Source of the DNA: Paramacrobiotus metropolitanus
Lineage: Eukaryota; Tardigrada; Eutardigrada; Parachela; Macrobiotidae
Direction of reading: 5' to 3'
Length of the DNA stretch: 64,000 bases
Assembly (NCBI RefSeq): GCF_019649055.1
Contig: NW_026570230.1
Span: 1,984,001-2,048,000 of the forward strand
Each line of letters begins with the position of its first letter. The stretch's first letter is position 1. Below are positions 40,920 to 54,134 of this stretch, piece by piece. The position numbers and the translations under genes were made by a program. The notes below the pieces were generated by a model that saw nothing but the letters and a program-made list of their open reading frames with translations, ran no database searches and was not told the origin of the DNA.

Positions 40920-43900
40920 ATGAAGTTCACACTTGCCCTTTTGGTGACCGTTATCGTCAGTGGTATGTGACCTTTATATTACTTGACTTGTGTTATGTCA
41001 TAAGTTCTCATAACGCTTTCCATTTCGTCAGTAACTCCTGGAAAAGTCTCATATTTTAACTTTAGTTTATGCCGCTTATATAAGTTTTAGTCAACAAATT
41101 TTCACTGTTAAACGCTGTTCACTATTTTTACGGAAATGCTGCATAATCATTCGTATAAGCATAAACGTCAATTTCTTATTTGGTTGTGTTTTACATTTTT
41201 TAAAACTGAACTTGGTATGACAATAATTTGTGCCTGTCCGTCGTAATTTAATGGTGTTACTTTACGTTTTGTTAGTTTACTTTACGTTGTCTGTGGTTTG
41301 TCCAGTGTTGTGTGCGTCGTTATTAGGTTCGGCCAGTGTTCTGCGTTCCCGCGAACACCAGCCCAAGAACCACGTGGAGGAGGAGTGGAGTCGTTTTTTC
41401 CCCGAGATCAGCCACCCTAAGATCAAGGAGCGCCTGTTCAAGGATGGCGGCGAATACCGTTACCTGTACGACAGCCAGATCCTTACCGGCATGCCCTCCG
41501 TCCACTACCAGTTCTCCGGCGCCCGCATCCGCGCGGTGGTCAAGATCCAGCTGACCGGCCAGAAGGACCTCATGCAGGTGAGCAAAATAAAAGAAACAAG
41601 CTTTTTCTTATTCTGAAGGAGAAAAAAAATTATAGTTGAATGCAGTTCGATTTAACGGTTTGTCGTTAAGATAATTGACGAATATATTCAAAATTTCTCC
41701 ACTGCACTACCTACGAAAGCATACAACTACAGTCGATGTAACTACCATACACGTTGTAATTGAATATCTATATAATTATTTTATATTATATTTTCTTGCT
41801 AATTCGTACCTTTTTTGTGACACGCGCATTTTATACTCTCGTCAGTTTTACGTGTTCGTTTACGCACTTTTGGCTGATGTATTCCGCATGGCGTTTACTG
41901 GTAGCAGCGCTACGGTAAGGAGGTTTGCATGGTAATAAGACATTCTGTTTGCTTCGTGCAGATTGAGAAAGTGTTCGTGGGATCTCTCCATGAGCGCTTT
42001 GTCTCTGACCCGCAAACCCTTGTGGAACTGAGCGCCTTCGAACCCGTCAAGCCCGAGGATGCCCCCTTCGAGGAAGTCCTCCGCCGACCAGTCCGCTTCA
42101 GCTACGAGAATGGCAAGGTATGCATTAGTAGGTTATTCGAAGCTCGGCAAATAGCAGTCCGCGTATGGTTGCATTTATCTTGTACCGCTGTTATAATCTG
42201 CCATCTAACTTCAGTTTAAAAACGTGACCTTTCTTATAAAATATTTAATGGCTACATAAAACATATTTGTAACGTTATGGTTGCATTCATTTTCATACCG
42301 CTGTTATAATCCAACATAACTTTATTGTAAAAATGTGACCTTTGTTTATATATACTGGTGGTCGTAGATCAACGACTTCGAAGTGACCGAAGGTGATCCC
42401 ACCTGGTCCATCAACATCAAGCGTGCCATCATCTCCACCTTCCACCTGTCGCTGACCGACCGCGAGGAGCCCATCGATGAAGTCCGCCGCGAGAAGCTGT
42501 CCAAACTCAACCCCGAATCCCGCAACGAGGTCACCCGACCATCTGGCAAGAAGTCCTCCAAGTCCAGCAGTGAACGCGACAACTCCGAATACTTCACCGT
42601 CGTTGAGGTCAGTGGCTGGTTCGCTGCCCATAATTTTTTTGTATACTGAAAGCGTAAATTACGCAGCTGTATCTGATATAGTTAACCCGATGGTTATTAA
42701 TATTTTATTTAAAATACATTTGTTTCTATAATTTTTGCCAGTGTTCCGGGTTGCAATTACTTGCAACATCCGCTGAACACTAAATTAAAAAAAAACATCT
42801 GTGTAATAATAAAAAATTTGTTGGTTATTATCGATCGTACATATTAAAGTGGTTAAGAAGCTTTTAACGTTTGTTAGTCTTCCAGCTAGAAGCCGGGCTT
42901 AAGCCATCGCACTACGAATAATATGACAGTCCGTCTAATATTAACAAGCTGTCAAGTTTTTAACAGTACCACGTCTGCTCTGGTTACATTATATTTTCAG
43001 TAATATCTTTAGCACTATTTTCGCATGTTTGCTGTGCTTTAGGATGGTGTCGCCGGCCGATGCGAGGTGTCCTACCTGGTGATGGAGATCCCCGATGAGG
43101 ACATGAGCGTCTACCCCATCGACGAGCTCATGCAGAATGCCGGTCAGTACGAATCCGGATCGCCGCAGCCTGGTGGCCGCCCACGTGACAACAGCAAGTC
43201 GCCCCGTGGATCCCGCGGACCCCGCTCCGTCCCTACCGATCGCGAGGAACTGCCCGTCCTGAACGTGACCAAGACCTTTGATCGTCGCAACTGCGAATTC
43301 CGCCCCTTCGTCTTCAAGGGACTCCATCTGACCACGGCCTGCCCCAACTGCGAGGAGGATCCCGAAAGCTACGTAAGTGCACATTATAAAAATATTTTAC
43401 AATTTTTTATTATGCAATGTTTTCATTTAAATTAATTGTTATATTTTAAACATAGCATTACCATTGCCTGTACTCGTAGCATTACAGTGCATTATAGCAT
43501 TTATTAGCATTTCAAATATTCCAGCAATTTATTTTGCCGGTCATATATAACGATGCTGATATTAATCGGTTATTTGCAAATGACTTCGCGGTACCGATAT
43601 GACTGAGGGAGATTCCAATGAAATAGAACTTTTTAAATGTAATTTTTCGATTGCTTTTATTGCGCTTATACTAACGCCTGCTGCTTCTGACCGTACAGTT
43701 CGACCTGCTGGAATCGTCCGCCCACACCCGCTACAACATCACCGGCACCAAGGAGCAGTACATCATCGACGCCGCCGTCAGCGAGGCCGTCTACAAGATC
43801 ACGCCCCGCTCCCACTACGCCGGCTCCATGGTGGCCTACGCCAACGTCACCACCGTCCTCATCGAATCCGGCTCCATCAAGGAACCCATCCGCTTCCCCG

Positions 43901-46900
43901 AGGGCAAGACCATCCAGATCGACGGTCTCCACATGATCAACGCCCACTTCCTCAAACGCGAAGGCGACAAGGTCTTCCTCGATGCCCCCGAGACCGACAA
44001 GCCCATGCCCCAGAAGCCCGAATACTGGCCCAACATCGCCCAGAAGCCCCAAAAGGTCAGCTAATATTATTGTGATTTATTAGCTTGTAAGCATGAAAAC
44101 AGAATGCAATATCCATTCAAGCCTAATAGCCAGCAATTCGTTTTATTATTTTAAATCTTTTCTTCGTTTTTTCCCATTCTTAATGTTTAACTGTTCAGAA
44201 ACGATTAAAATAGTAAATTTTAATCGTTCACGATGCCGGAGATGTGCATAAGTCGTATACTTGTATTGAAGCAAAATCACATTTGTCTACTTTTCTGAAT
44301 TTATATCGTTGTCGGATGGTTTGTTCGTCAGAAGTTATTAATTATATTGATTATCGCAGGTCAAGGCTCTGTTTGAGAAATTGGTGCACGGCATGGAACC
44401 CCGCGACGGCAAGACCATGGAAATCGACACCGACATTAGCGTCCTGGTGGAGGACATTGTCCGTATCCTCGACAAGGCTTTCACTGAGGAACTCGAGCAG
44501 ATCCACAATGCCATCAAATCCGTTAGCGCCCCCGGCGTCCAGAAGGAGGAAATTGAGTAAGTTAAGAAATAATTTCTGAATGAACTTTACAGGGCTATGT
44601 ATAGAAGTGTACTTACCAATGGTAAAAAGTGTACCAATGTAAAAATGTGTTACCTAAGTTTTTAACTTTTTTTTATACGTTTACGTCTCTTTTATGATAT
44701 GCTGCACTGAGAATTGATCTCACTAGTCTGTTCTTTCCTTGCCATTATACTACATCGCTTTACAATATTCCCGGCTTGGCAGCCGTATCTATATGGTATA
44801 TACTGTAGATATTTATCGTTAGAAAAATACTTACGTAGTACGTACTGTACCTATCGTAATGTTAGAGATGCAGTTATTTTAATCCGACGCTTTTTTAAAA
44901 ATAAATAATACTATACATGCCGCTTTATCTGTTGCATATAAAATTCGGTGTCCGTCTTGCAGACACCTGTTTGCCGATCTGTTGGTGGCCACCGGCAGCA
45001 ACTGCACCTTCACCTACCTGAAACGCCTGTTGACCGACAAACAGCTGGAAGGCCCCGTCGTCCAGGATGTCCTGGCGCTGATGCCCTTCAAGATGCAGAC
45101 AGACAAGATCAACCAGATGATGATCGAGGAGTACATGGATATGTGCGAGGATGAGGATCTGAAGAACGATCCCTTCGTCGAACGCGCCTGCTGGTTGTCC
45201 TTTGGCACCCTGGTCCACAAGGCCTGCGAGCACAAATGGTACGGCGAAAAGACCTGGTTGGAGGTCATGGAGGAGGCTAACCAGCGCCCGTCCGGTTCCG
45301 AACCCGGCCGTCGTCTGCCCGCCCGCCGACCCCGTCAGACCCCCTCCCGCAGCGGTGAGCCCAAGTACAACGACGAGATGCCGCCCCGATGCCCCCCGGA
45401 GACCCGTGACCGTGTCGTCCAGGTATGTTGACCTTTTGTAGTCCTAATCAAAGGTTTTTCCTGCTAACATATCAAGAGTTAACATTTCTGACGGTTGTGT
45501 ACTGCGTTTTCCCTCCATAATTTTTCATTAGCTTTTTTGCTCTTTGGTTGACTGACATTTATGGATTTTGTTTTACTTATTTCTTTTCATGTTTTACTTA
45601 TTTCTCAAAACAGTTCCCAGTGCTCTTGTTTTTGTGTTAAAAACTTTCTTTTATTGTAAATTTTATTTTTGCATTAAAATTTGTTTGTCGCAAAATTTCT
45701 TTGAAAAATTATTTTTTTGGAGATGTGACAGTTACTGGATTTGCTCCAGTTTGTTCAAAACAATGATGCTACAATCTGGGCATTGCTTACAGATCGGTAG
45801 AAGAAAGATAATATACGCCCTGGTACTACATGTATCATCACTGCTTTTACTTTTAGTGATGCTGTATGTGTCGTGAAACACAGTTTTATTATCTGTAATA
45901 AGTAACCTGGCGAGTTCTTACCGGGCGGTTAGTTTATTGTTGTAGCCGGAATTCTGACAATGTTAATTTCACTCAATTTATCTTGCAGAAAGTGACCGAG
46001 ATGCTGAAGAACGCCGATTCCGATGAGAAGAAGATCCTGGCCATTAAGATCATGGGCAACATGGGTGTCAACGAGACCATCGACGAGTTGATCGAGATCG
46101 CCAAGGACGACGCCCTGCCGACGTACGTGCGCACCCAGGCCATCTACGCGCTCAAGTACACCGCCACCGACTACCCCGAGATGGTGTACAACTACCTGCT
46201 GCCACTGTACCGCCGCACCAACCAGCCCACCCAGGTCCGCATTGCCACCCTCGTCACCATCCTGGCTTCCCGTCCCGACCTGCCCATCTTGGAGGATATT
46301 GCCCAGAGCCTCAACCGTGAAATCGATCTGGATGTGGCCAGCTACACCTACTCCGCCATGACCTCGCTGGCTAACAGCACCCACCCGTGCCTCAAGAACT
46401 TGTACGTTAAACATTTACTACTTGCAATCAATTTAATTCTTTTTATTGAAGTTTTCTACTAGAAGTACGTTTAATTATTCTAGTATCAGACTAATTATTT
46501 TAATTTTCTGGTGTTACTTTATTATTTGCCAAGTTGTTTTCAGTTTTTCAGTTCAACTTTTTTTTAAATTTTAAGTGTTAATTTTTCAGTTCAATTTTTT
46601 AATTTTTTTTAAAATTTTCGCAATACCGACACAGTTTTGTTACTAAAAAATTAAATCGAATTCTATTTTTATACTGTAATTAAAATATTAACATCACTGT
46701 GAGCATTTTTTAACCAAATACAGCCGTCGCTGTATGAATTTTATTGCTAGTCGGAATGTTCTGCATTCAAACATCGACGACCTTTGTAATGTTAGGACCC
46801 GCGATTTGATCCTGGCTTTGGAGCACGCTAAGCCCGTCAACAGCGACATCCGCCACTCCAAATCTGTTCACAGCGGCAAATACATCGACCATATGAAACG

Positions 46901-49900
46901 CGGTCTCTTCTGGGAAATCAACCACGTCATGGACAGCGATGCCCCGATCCCCCGCTCCGGCAACTTCCGTCTGCACGCCACCGTCATGGAGAAGTCATTT
47001 GACCTGATCGAAGTACGTCTAGCAATTAAGCAGCACTTCCTGGTTAACAGGATAACAATAACGGGATTTTTGTATCTAGTTCGGCTATGAAACCGAAGGC
47101 TTCGGTGATGCCATCCGCAAGTACGTCGGCAACTACAGCCGTGAAGCCGTGGAGGAGATCCTCAGCGGCCGCGCTGCCCGTCGCCCCCGTGCCACCCCGG
47201 GTGACAGCCAGGTCCCCGATCTGGAACAGATCGACCAGATGCTCAACGTTCAGCCAGAGCCCCCCAAGGACATCCGCGGCACCGCCTACCTTAAGCTGTT
47301 CGGCCAGCAGACCCGCTTCCTGGTCATCAACCCGCAGACCATCAGCCGCACCATCGTCGACGTGATCACTCGCTCGCAGAACCTGATCCCCAAACTGACC
47401 GGTGAAGGGCTCCCCATGGACCAGCGCCGTGCCACTACTTTAATGGACGTCCGCGTCGACTTCCCCACCATCGTCGGTGTGCCCATCTCCACCAAGATCG
47501 TCGCCCCCGTTGTGGCCTCCATCAAGGGCAAACTCAAGGTCCATATGGAACCCAAACCCGCCGCCGGATTCAGCATGCTGAAGAACGCTCCCCACAAGGT
47601 AATCCTAAAGGTCACCGGCGTCAAACAGCATTACTGGCTACGAGCGTAAAACTAAATAGCCAGACATTAAAGTTAAATATTACATTTATTTTTAATATTT
47701 TTTATGTCATTCGTACTTAATAATAATATTGCGATTACGTATTAGAAATTAAGGATATCCTAAAACCGTAATAATGATCACATCAAATCAAATAGGTACA
47801 TAAGTGGAATATGTAGTGTAGTGATACCGCTCTTGCATTGTCTTATCGGTAAATTACTCAGAAGCGGGCTGATTTGTTACTACAAATGTAAGCTGCATAA
47901 TCTCGATAAAAGGTTTTTTTGGGAATCGTTTGGCTACAAATTATAATGCCAGATCGTTTCGTTTCTTTTTAATTTTTGGAGTAGCAAATCATGACCGATT
48001 TCATATATCCTTTGCCTTTGCCTTGTAGCTGTTGGTTGAAAGCGACGTCAAGACCAGTATCGCCGGAGAGATCCACACCAAGATGAGCGTGTACCTCGGC
48101 TTCTTCAAGATCGGCACCGGTGTCCGCACCCGCTTGAGCTTCAACGCTCCCATCAGCGGCAAATTCGAGTTCAACATGCAGGACCGCATGACCAAACTGG
48201 TCCTGGACATGCCGGAGACCCCCTTCAAACTGGTCAACATCTCCTCCTACCCGGTGACCTACGTGCTCCACTACTCCAAGAACCCCACCACCTACCAGCC
48301 CAAACCTGTGCCATCTGGTCATTTGGCGCCCCATCCCCGTGGTGAACACGAGAGCAGCGAGGAGTCCGTCGAGATGTCGTCGCGTCCCCGCCCCCTGCCC
48401 CACGGCCCCCACGGAGAAGGCTTCGTCAAGGTCAACATCACCGATGCCCGCACCACTCTGATCACCGGTACCGGACACGTCATTATGTCCAAGTTGGTGG
48501 GTCTGCCGCTGCCGACCCTCGACATGTGGGAGATCCCTACGCCCATGTTCGTCAAGTCCCGCAAGGTCCACTTCCAGGTATGTTATAATTTTCACTCTAG
48601 AATATTAAAATTTATTTATCGAAGTTATTTATAACGTTGTGGATAGTGGTTACGTTCATTTTAAACTATGTACTTCTAAAAGATAAAATCACTTGCGTTC
48701 CAGATGTGGATTCGTTGATTTGATTATTAGTCAGTAAACAGATTTATCAAATTATTTAAATCAACAGATTCTGTTGATGCAGTTCGGCTATTTTAGTTCG
48801 CACTTGCAAAGTAGTTCTGATTTAATTCCTTTTTTGTCAGAAAATTTCCATAATACGAGTATTACAATTACGAATTACGATACTTAACTTCGAGCCGTAA
48901 GTAGCTTGGTGATTGGTGTAGTGCGGTGGCTAAGTACGGCCATGTCGAATAGATTACCGAGTCATAAACCTACAGTTGCAGAAGTGCCGAATAGATACAT
49001 TTGGTTCCGATTTGTTAAAAAATATTTTTAAATCGCTATGAAATAACTTGTACAGATTAATCTGCCAAAGCGGATAAAGATTTGAATTAACTATAATATT
49101 TTTAAATTGTTTTGCAATATTTTATGGCTAATCAAGTTGTTGTTTAAATCAACAGATGGGCCATGAATCCATCGCCGCCAAGATCGACTTCAAGTCCAAG
49201 ATGGAGTACCCCGACACCCTGATCCCCACCGCTCTCCTGCCGGTCGTCGGTGCCAAGTGCGAACTGGAGCTGAAGGTCACCCCCAACCCTGGCCACAAGA
49301 AGCTGGTGTTGACCATTTTCGAGCGCAGCGAATTCACCCACTCCCACTCCGAGAAGGAGCTGTTGAACAAGTTGAAGGATAAGGTCGCCGATATCCCCCT
49401 GAAGGACACCCCCACCCCCGAAATGGACAAACGCCCCAAGATGGGTCACTCCCTGCAGTTCTTGATCAACAGCCAGGGTAGTGAGAATCCCCAGGAATGG
49501 ACCACCCGCGGTCTGATGGCCCTGATCTACTCCGTGGACGGCCGCTTTGTCAAGCTGGTCGCCGGTATGAACAGCAAAGTGCCCACTCTGCCCAAGAAGT
49601 TCTGCATGACCGCTGAAGTCAAGAAGCCCGAACGCAACGGCATGTGGTTCATGACTCCTCAGGAACCCCTCAACAAATCCGTCCAAGGAAACGTAAGTCA
49701 TTCTTTTCGGTTGAAAATCATCGCTTAAAAACAGAGTATTTAAATTACTCAAAACATATCTGTGTAAGTAAAACTTTATGTATGGATATATAAAGCTCTC
49801 TGATATATAAGTTGGCATATATAAAGGTCACGCTTGTTTTTACAGTACCTAAGTGTGTTCTGATTGGTAATTAGAACTCACAATAATACCAAACAAATTC

Positions 49901-52258
49901 AGAATTTAAGTTTGAAAAAATTAATAAATTTAAGCAGTCAGTGTTTGCATATGCTGTAAAGGTCATGGTTATCTCTGCAGCTTGAAGCCTCTTGGGGTGA
50001 TGAGTGCGGCAGCGAGAAGTACGTCAAACTCCGTCTGCGCTACCAGAAGACCAAGGAACAGATGGAAGTGGAGAAGTATGACCTTTACGACGAGAACGGC
50101 ATCCCTGTCCCCCTGGACATCGCCCACGAAGTCCGCGAAGGTGAAGGCCTCTTCAACTCCATGTACAAAAGTGCGAGGAAGACCGTCAGCGCGGCGCTTT
50201 CTTCAGCAAGGAATGCGTTGACTTTGCCATCTGGTACAGCGATCTCCTCCGCTTGAAGTTCGACATCGAATACAAAGAGGTGCGTTGAGATCCTTGATTA
50301 AGCAATGCGGTTCGCCTACATTTTAATGTAATTATTACGTACTAGGTGCCTCGCTCCGTCCGAAACGTTCTGTCCAAATTGGAACGCTTGGTGAAATTCA
50401 AATATTTCTGGAACACCGACACCAAGGAAGTGGACATCCACAACCCGGAGAACCGTGTCAACATGCTGATTGAATTCTCCGCCGACCGTAGCTACATGGA
50501 CATCAAATACCAGACCCCGCGCAGCAACGTCAGCATCATGAACATCGATCTGCCGGTTGATGTGCAGCCCATCAGTGCGTTGGTGCCCTGGACGCCCGCC
50601 CGTCTGGTCGGTCTTGCCATGTACCGTAAGTACACTCAGCTATGCAGTAATTTGGACAAAATTACTTTATTCGATTTTATTAGGGTTTATCATTAACCGG
50701 GTTATCAGTCATTATTCGGAGTTAATTTAACAGCAATATGTTACGTATCAAATTGTCAGTGTTTATACGTTTAGTAAGCTTTATGCCTTTATAATGATAT
50801 TTGTCAATAATGTATTAACACTAGATTAAATTGCTAATAAAAATCTTGTTTTGCAGCTGCCTGCACCATCTCGGGCCCCAAGATCAAGACCTTCGATGAA
50901 GTATCCGATGAGATGCCGTTGAGCCAATGCTGGCATGTGTTGGCCAAGGATGCCACCGATGAGAAGTTGTTCGCTGTTTTGGTTGCTGCTGCCGGCAAAA
51001 CACCATTGCCAAGGTACACTAGTCCTGGTTTTCTTATTTGTCTCTTGATTCTTATGAAATTGTGTTCTTCCACAGAAAGTCGCGGTGATCTTCAAGGACC
51101 ACAAGATCGAAGTCCTGCCCACCGGCCCCGTCTCGGGATCGCCCCAGAGCCCGCCCAGCCTGAAATCCTTCGTCGTCAAGTACAACGGACAGGAGCTGCG
51201 CGAAGCCATGACCCCCGAGAAGTACACCACTATCCCGCCCAACATGCCCGAGGACAAGGAGGAACTGGCCGGTATCACCCTCATCAAGCCCGAGGAATCC
51301 GGCAACAAGGAGCCCATCCTGGCCATCTTCTCCCGACCGATGGGCATCAAGGTCCTCTTTGACGGCTCCAGTGTCACCGTTGTGGTACGTACAATTTCAT
51401 TGGCCGAATTCGGCTACAGTCTATCAATTTTGTACGGCATACAATATTTTTATTAATTTTTCTGTGCAACAATACATTGATATATCCAGCAATTATGAAA
51501 TATTATAGACAGCTATAAAACTTTCAGTGCAAAGCGTAGCATGCCGCATAACACAGTTCGTTATATTCGAACGTGAGATATGCAAACCTAAAGGCGACTA
51601 CTTTTGATGTAGTAATTCTCTGTGCGTTTGTGTTGCTAGAGTTCCTTCCACTACATAATTAATTATTGATAATAGATTAAAAAAGTTAACAGGATAACGT
51701 TTGTATTTTACGGTAGCTGTAGCTGTGTCTTATTGGGCAATGCTTTGAACTGCAGTACGTAGTTTGATTTGCGGCCGCCCGGATACAGTGCCATTATACT
51801 ACAGTTTCTAGACGACAATGTAAAGCGATATGGGCAGGAGTTTGATCAGTTTGTGTTATTTAATAAGTCGGTCTTTGCATCCAGTTACCGTTAAACCACT
51901 TTTACTGTGTGCTCATAAGACTTGGTAATCGTGAAACTATTTTATATCATATATTACGAATTTATTTGTCAGTCAGTACATGTTACAGGAACAGTAATTA
52001 TCACTCAAAATTAATTTCTCAATATTCATACTGTCTTTTTTTTCGTTACAGCCGTCGCCGTTCTGGAAGAACGGTCTGATGGGTCTGTGCGGTTCGTACG
52101 ACGGCCAGCCATGGGACGACAAACTGCTGCCCAACATGACGCTGGTGGATGAGCCAGTGCAGGTGTCGCGGGCCTTCCTCCTCAACACCCGCAACTGCGA
52201 CTCGGAAGTACCCGAGCCCCACACCGGCAACAAACTGCCCAAATCCCGTCTTCCTTAA
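40920..52258 (+). CDS. Vg: vitellogenin, 18 exons, with two apparent single-base lesions
   Basis: Large lipid transfer protein, secreted as egg-yolk precursor. Exons: 40920-40962, 41306-41577, 41962-42117, 42368-42607, 43043-43372, 43699-44055, 44360-44556, 44963-45422, 45989-46401, 46796-47012, 47080-47598, 48029-48577, 49156-49692, 49981-50279, 50346-50625, 50857-51013, 51076-51384 and 52052-52258 (5542 nt, about 1847 aa if two missing bases are allowed for). Visible: a signal peptide starting MKFTLALLVTVIVS, the lipoprotein N-domain beginning GGEYRYLYDSQILTG, a Ser-rich stretch (SGKKSSKSSSERD), a basic RRLPARRPR site where furin-type cleavage is possible, the helical domain around ILAIKIMGNMG, and a C-terminal vWD domain (ACTISGPKIKTFD to GLCGSYDG). 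Exon 14 is one base short at an A-run (50167-50170), and the exon 16/17 junction also lacks one base. As written, the reading stops after exon 14. Exons downstream remain open. Codon use is extremely C/G-ending. Confidence 0.93.
50254..50256 (+). other. premature stop created by the exon 14 frame loss
   Basis: After the four-A run at 50167-50170, the annotated frame reads MYKSARKT and then meets this TGA. The other frame (CEEDRQRGAFFSKECVDF) is the one that fits vitellogenin and reaches the exon's donor at 50280. Confidence 0.8.
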
Positions 52259-54134
52259 GATCTTCCGCTGACTGCAGCAGTCTGCCCTGTTTGTTACAGC
52301 TATGCACACTTTCCCAAATCAGTGTCTATATTCCAACGTGTCAGAGTAATCCGCTGGTTACGTAGATTGGTGTTTTTTCTTTCGATTCCCCTACAACCGT
52401 TTTATTGTTTTTGATTTTGTATGTGATTTTTTGGTGTTGGACAATTGAATTGAATTAAATTAATTCATATGACCGACGACTGGCAAAATTAACCGGCGTT
52501 CCTCGAAAGGTGACTAAAACGCCTATAGTTCACATATGTACGAAATGTCACATAATTATCATAACAGATTATAAAAATTCAAGCCGTAAAGGACACCATC
52601 ATGTAGGAAGCATTTTAATTTGTTTGCCCCGTTCTATACCTTGAACACGTTAGAATCCTTATGGTATTGCACGTAGTGATGGAAAAAAATGACTGCAGGG
52701 AAGTGCGAGTATACGTACCGATACGTACCAACATTTCCCCGATGAACATGCAAGTAACACGGCAAAGAAACTAAATTATCATTATCATTGTACCCGAATT
52801 TGGTGAAATCAGCGGTCTGAATTATCATTAATTTTGTAAGTAATCCACATCATCTCCCCGACCATCGCAGAAGTGTCACTAGGAGTATGAAAAAAACTGA
52901 AAAAGAATAAAAAGAACGCTAAATTTTCACTTCATGCGCAGTCCGCAAAACGCTAATCCACAGCGCTTTTGTCGAAAGCGATTAATACGATATGCTGCCA
53001 TTTTACTACAATTCTTGACACTTCTAAACGAAGTTGTAAGCGAAAATGTTAATGTAATGTAGCCCTTTGCCGGTACGTAATGCATGGTTACTGAAGCGCA
53101 GAACTTTGGAATTACACTATACACTTTGAGACAAAATTGCATCATCAAAGAACTAAGCGTTTACGGACCCATTCAGGAGAATCCGGCAGCGATTTTTTGT
53201 AAGCGCTTTTTCACAACTTGGTTTGAATTAACTATACACTTACTAGTCTGCTTAAAATTTATATCCAAGTTTTTTGTTAATTTTCATTCGTTGTACGTTT
53301 TTTTCACAATCGCGAATACTATTATATGACTGTACTACAGAAAAAAACCAGTATTATAGTTGTTAAATTTCAACTATGCAAATTCGCTGCTGGGAGCATG
53401 ACGAGTAATAATACGCGAACATGATTATCATATGCATGAAAAAAGTTTATGGTTAAAAGTGTGTAGACAGAGGCGCTGGGCATAATGCATATTATGATAG
53501 TTATTATGCGTACTGTACTGGTCGATTATGTAACAAGTACATATGTTTTATAACGGATTAGACACAGCCGTATTACACACATGAAACATTTTTAAACCAC
53601 CGCAGGCACCAACATATTAATATTTCTTATTACTCATACAATATTTTGCCAGCAGACGAACCGTGCGCTTCGACATATTTTTACGCCGATCCGTACGTAC
53701 GTATCCACGTTTTGTACAAACAATTTAGTGCACATGTCGGCAGTTTTGCGGAACTGTAGCTCCTGGATGATCTGTAAGTGTTGTCACGCTCTGCGCGCTG
53801 AATAATCGTCTGGAGGGCAATTTTTACACTCTGAACAATAAGGTATCTGAATATTTCGCCAAATCATGGGCCGCTACTTTGCTACTTGTGTAGCGCAAAT
53901 AAGGAGAATTATTTATTACATGTTTCTTGACACTTCGCAGTTCTGGTATGTTTACAAAGAATTGTTATGGTTTCTAATTTTTTGACTACGATCGTAACAG
54001 TTGCAGACTGTCCATTTTTTACTTGTATAGAACTCGTGCAGAGTAATATTCCAACATTTGCGACTGAAGCCATTGATCCCGGACAATTTCCAGTGTTTTT
54101 GTTGCAATATTCCCTTTCGTGAAAGCGAAGAAAA
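52259..54134. other. intergenic between vitellogenin and annexin A
   Basis: No coding exon is supported. The first 200 bp are vitellogenin 3'UTR. The rest is AT-rich with short chance frames on both strands. Confidence 0.4.
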
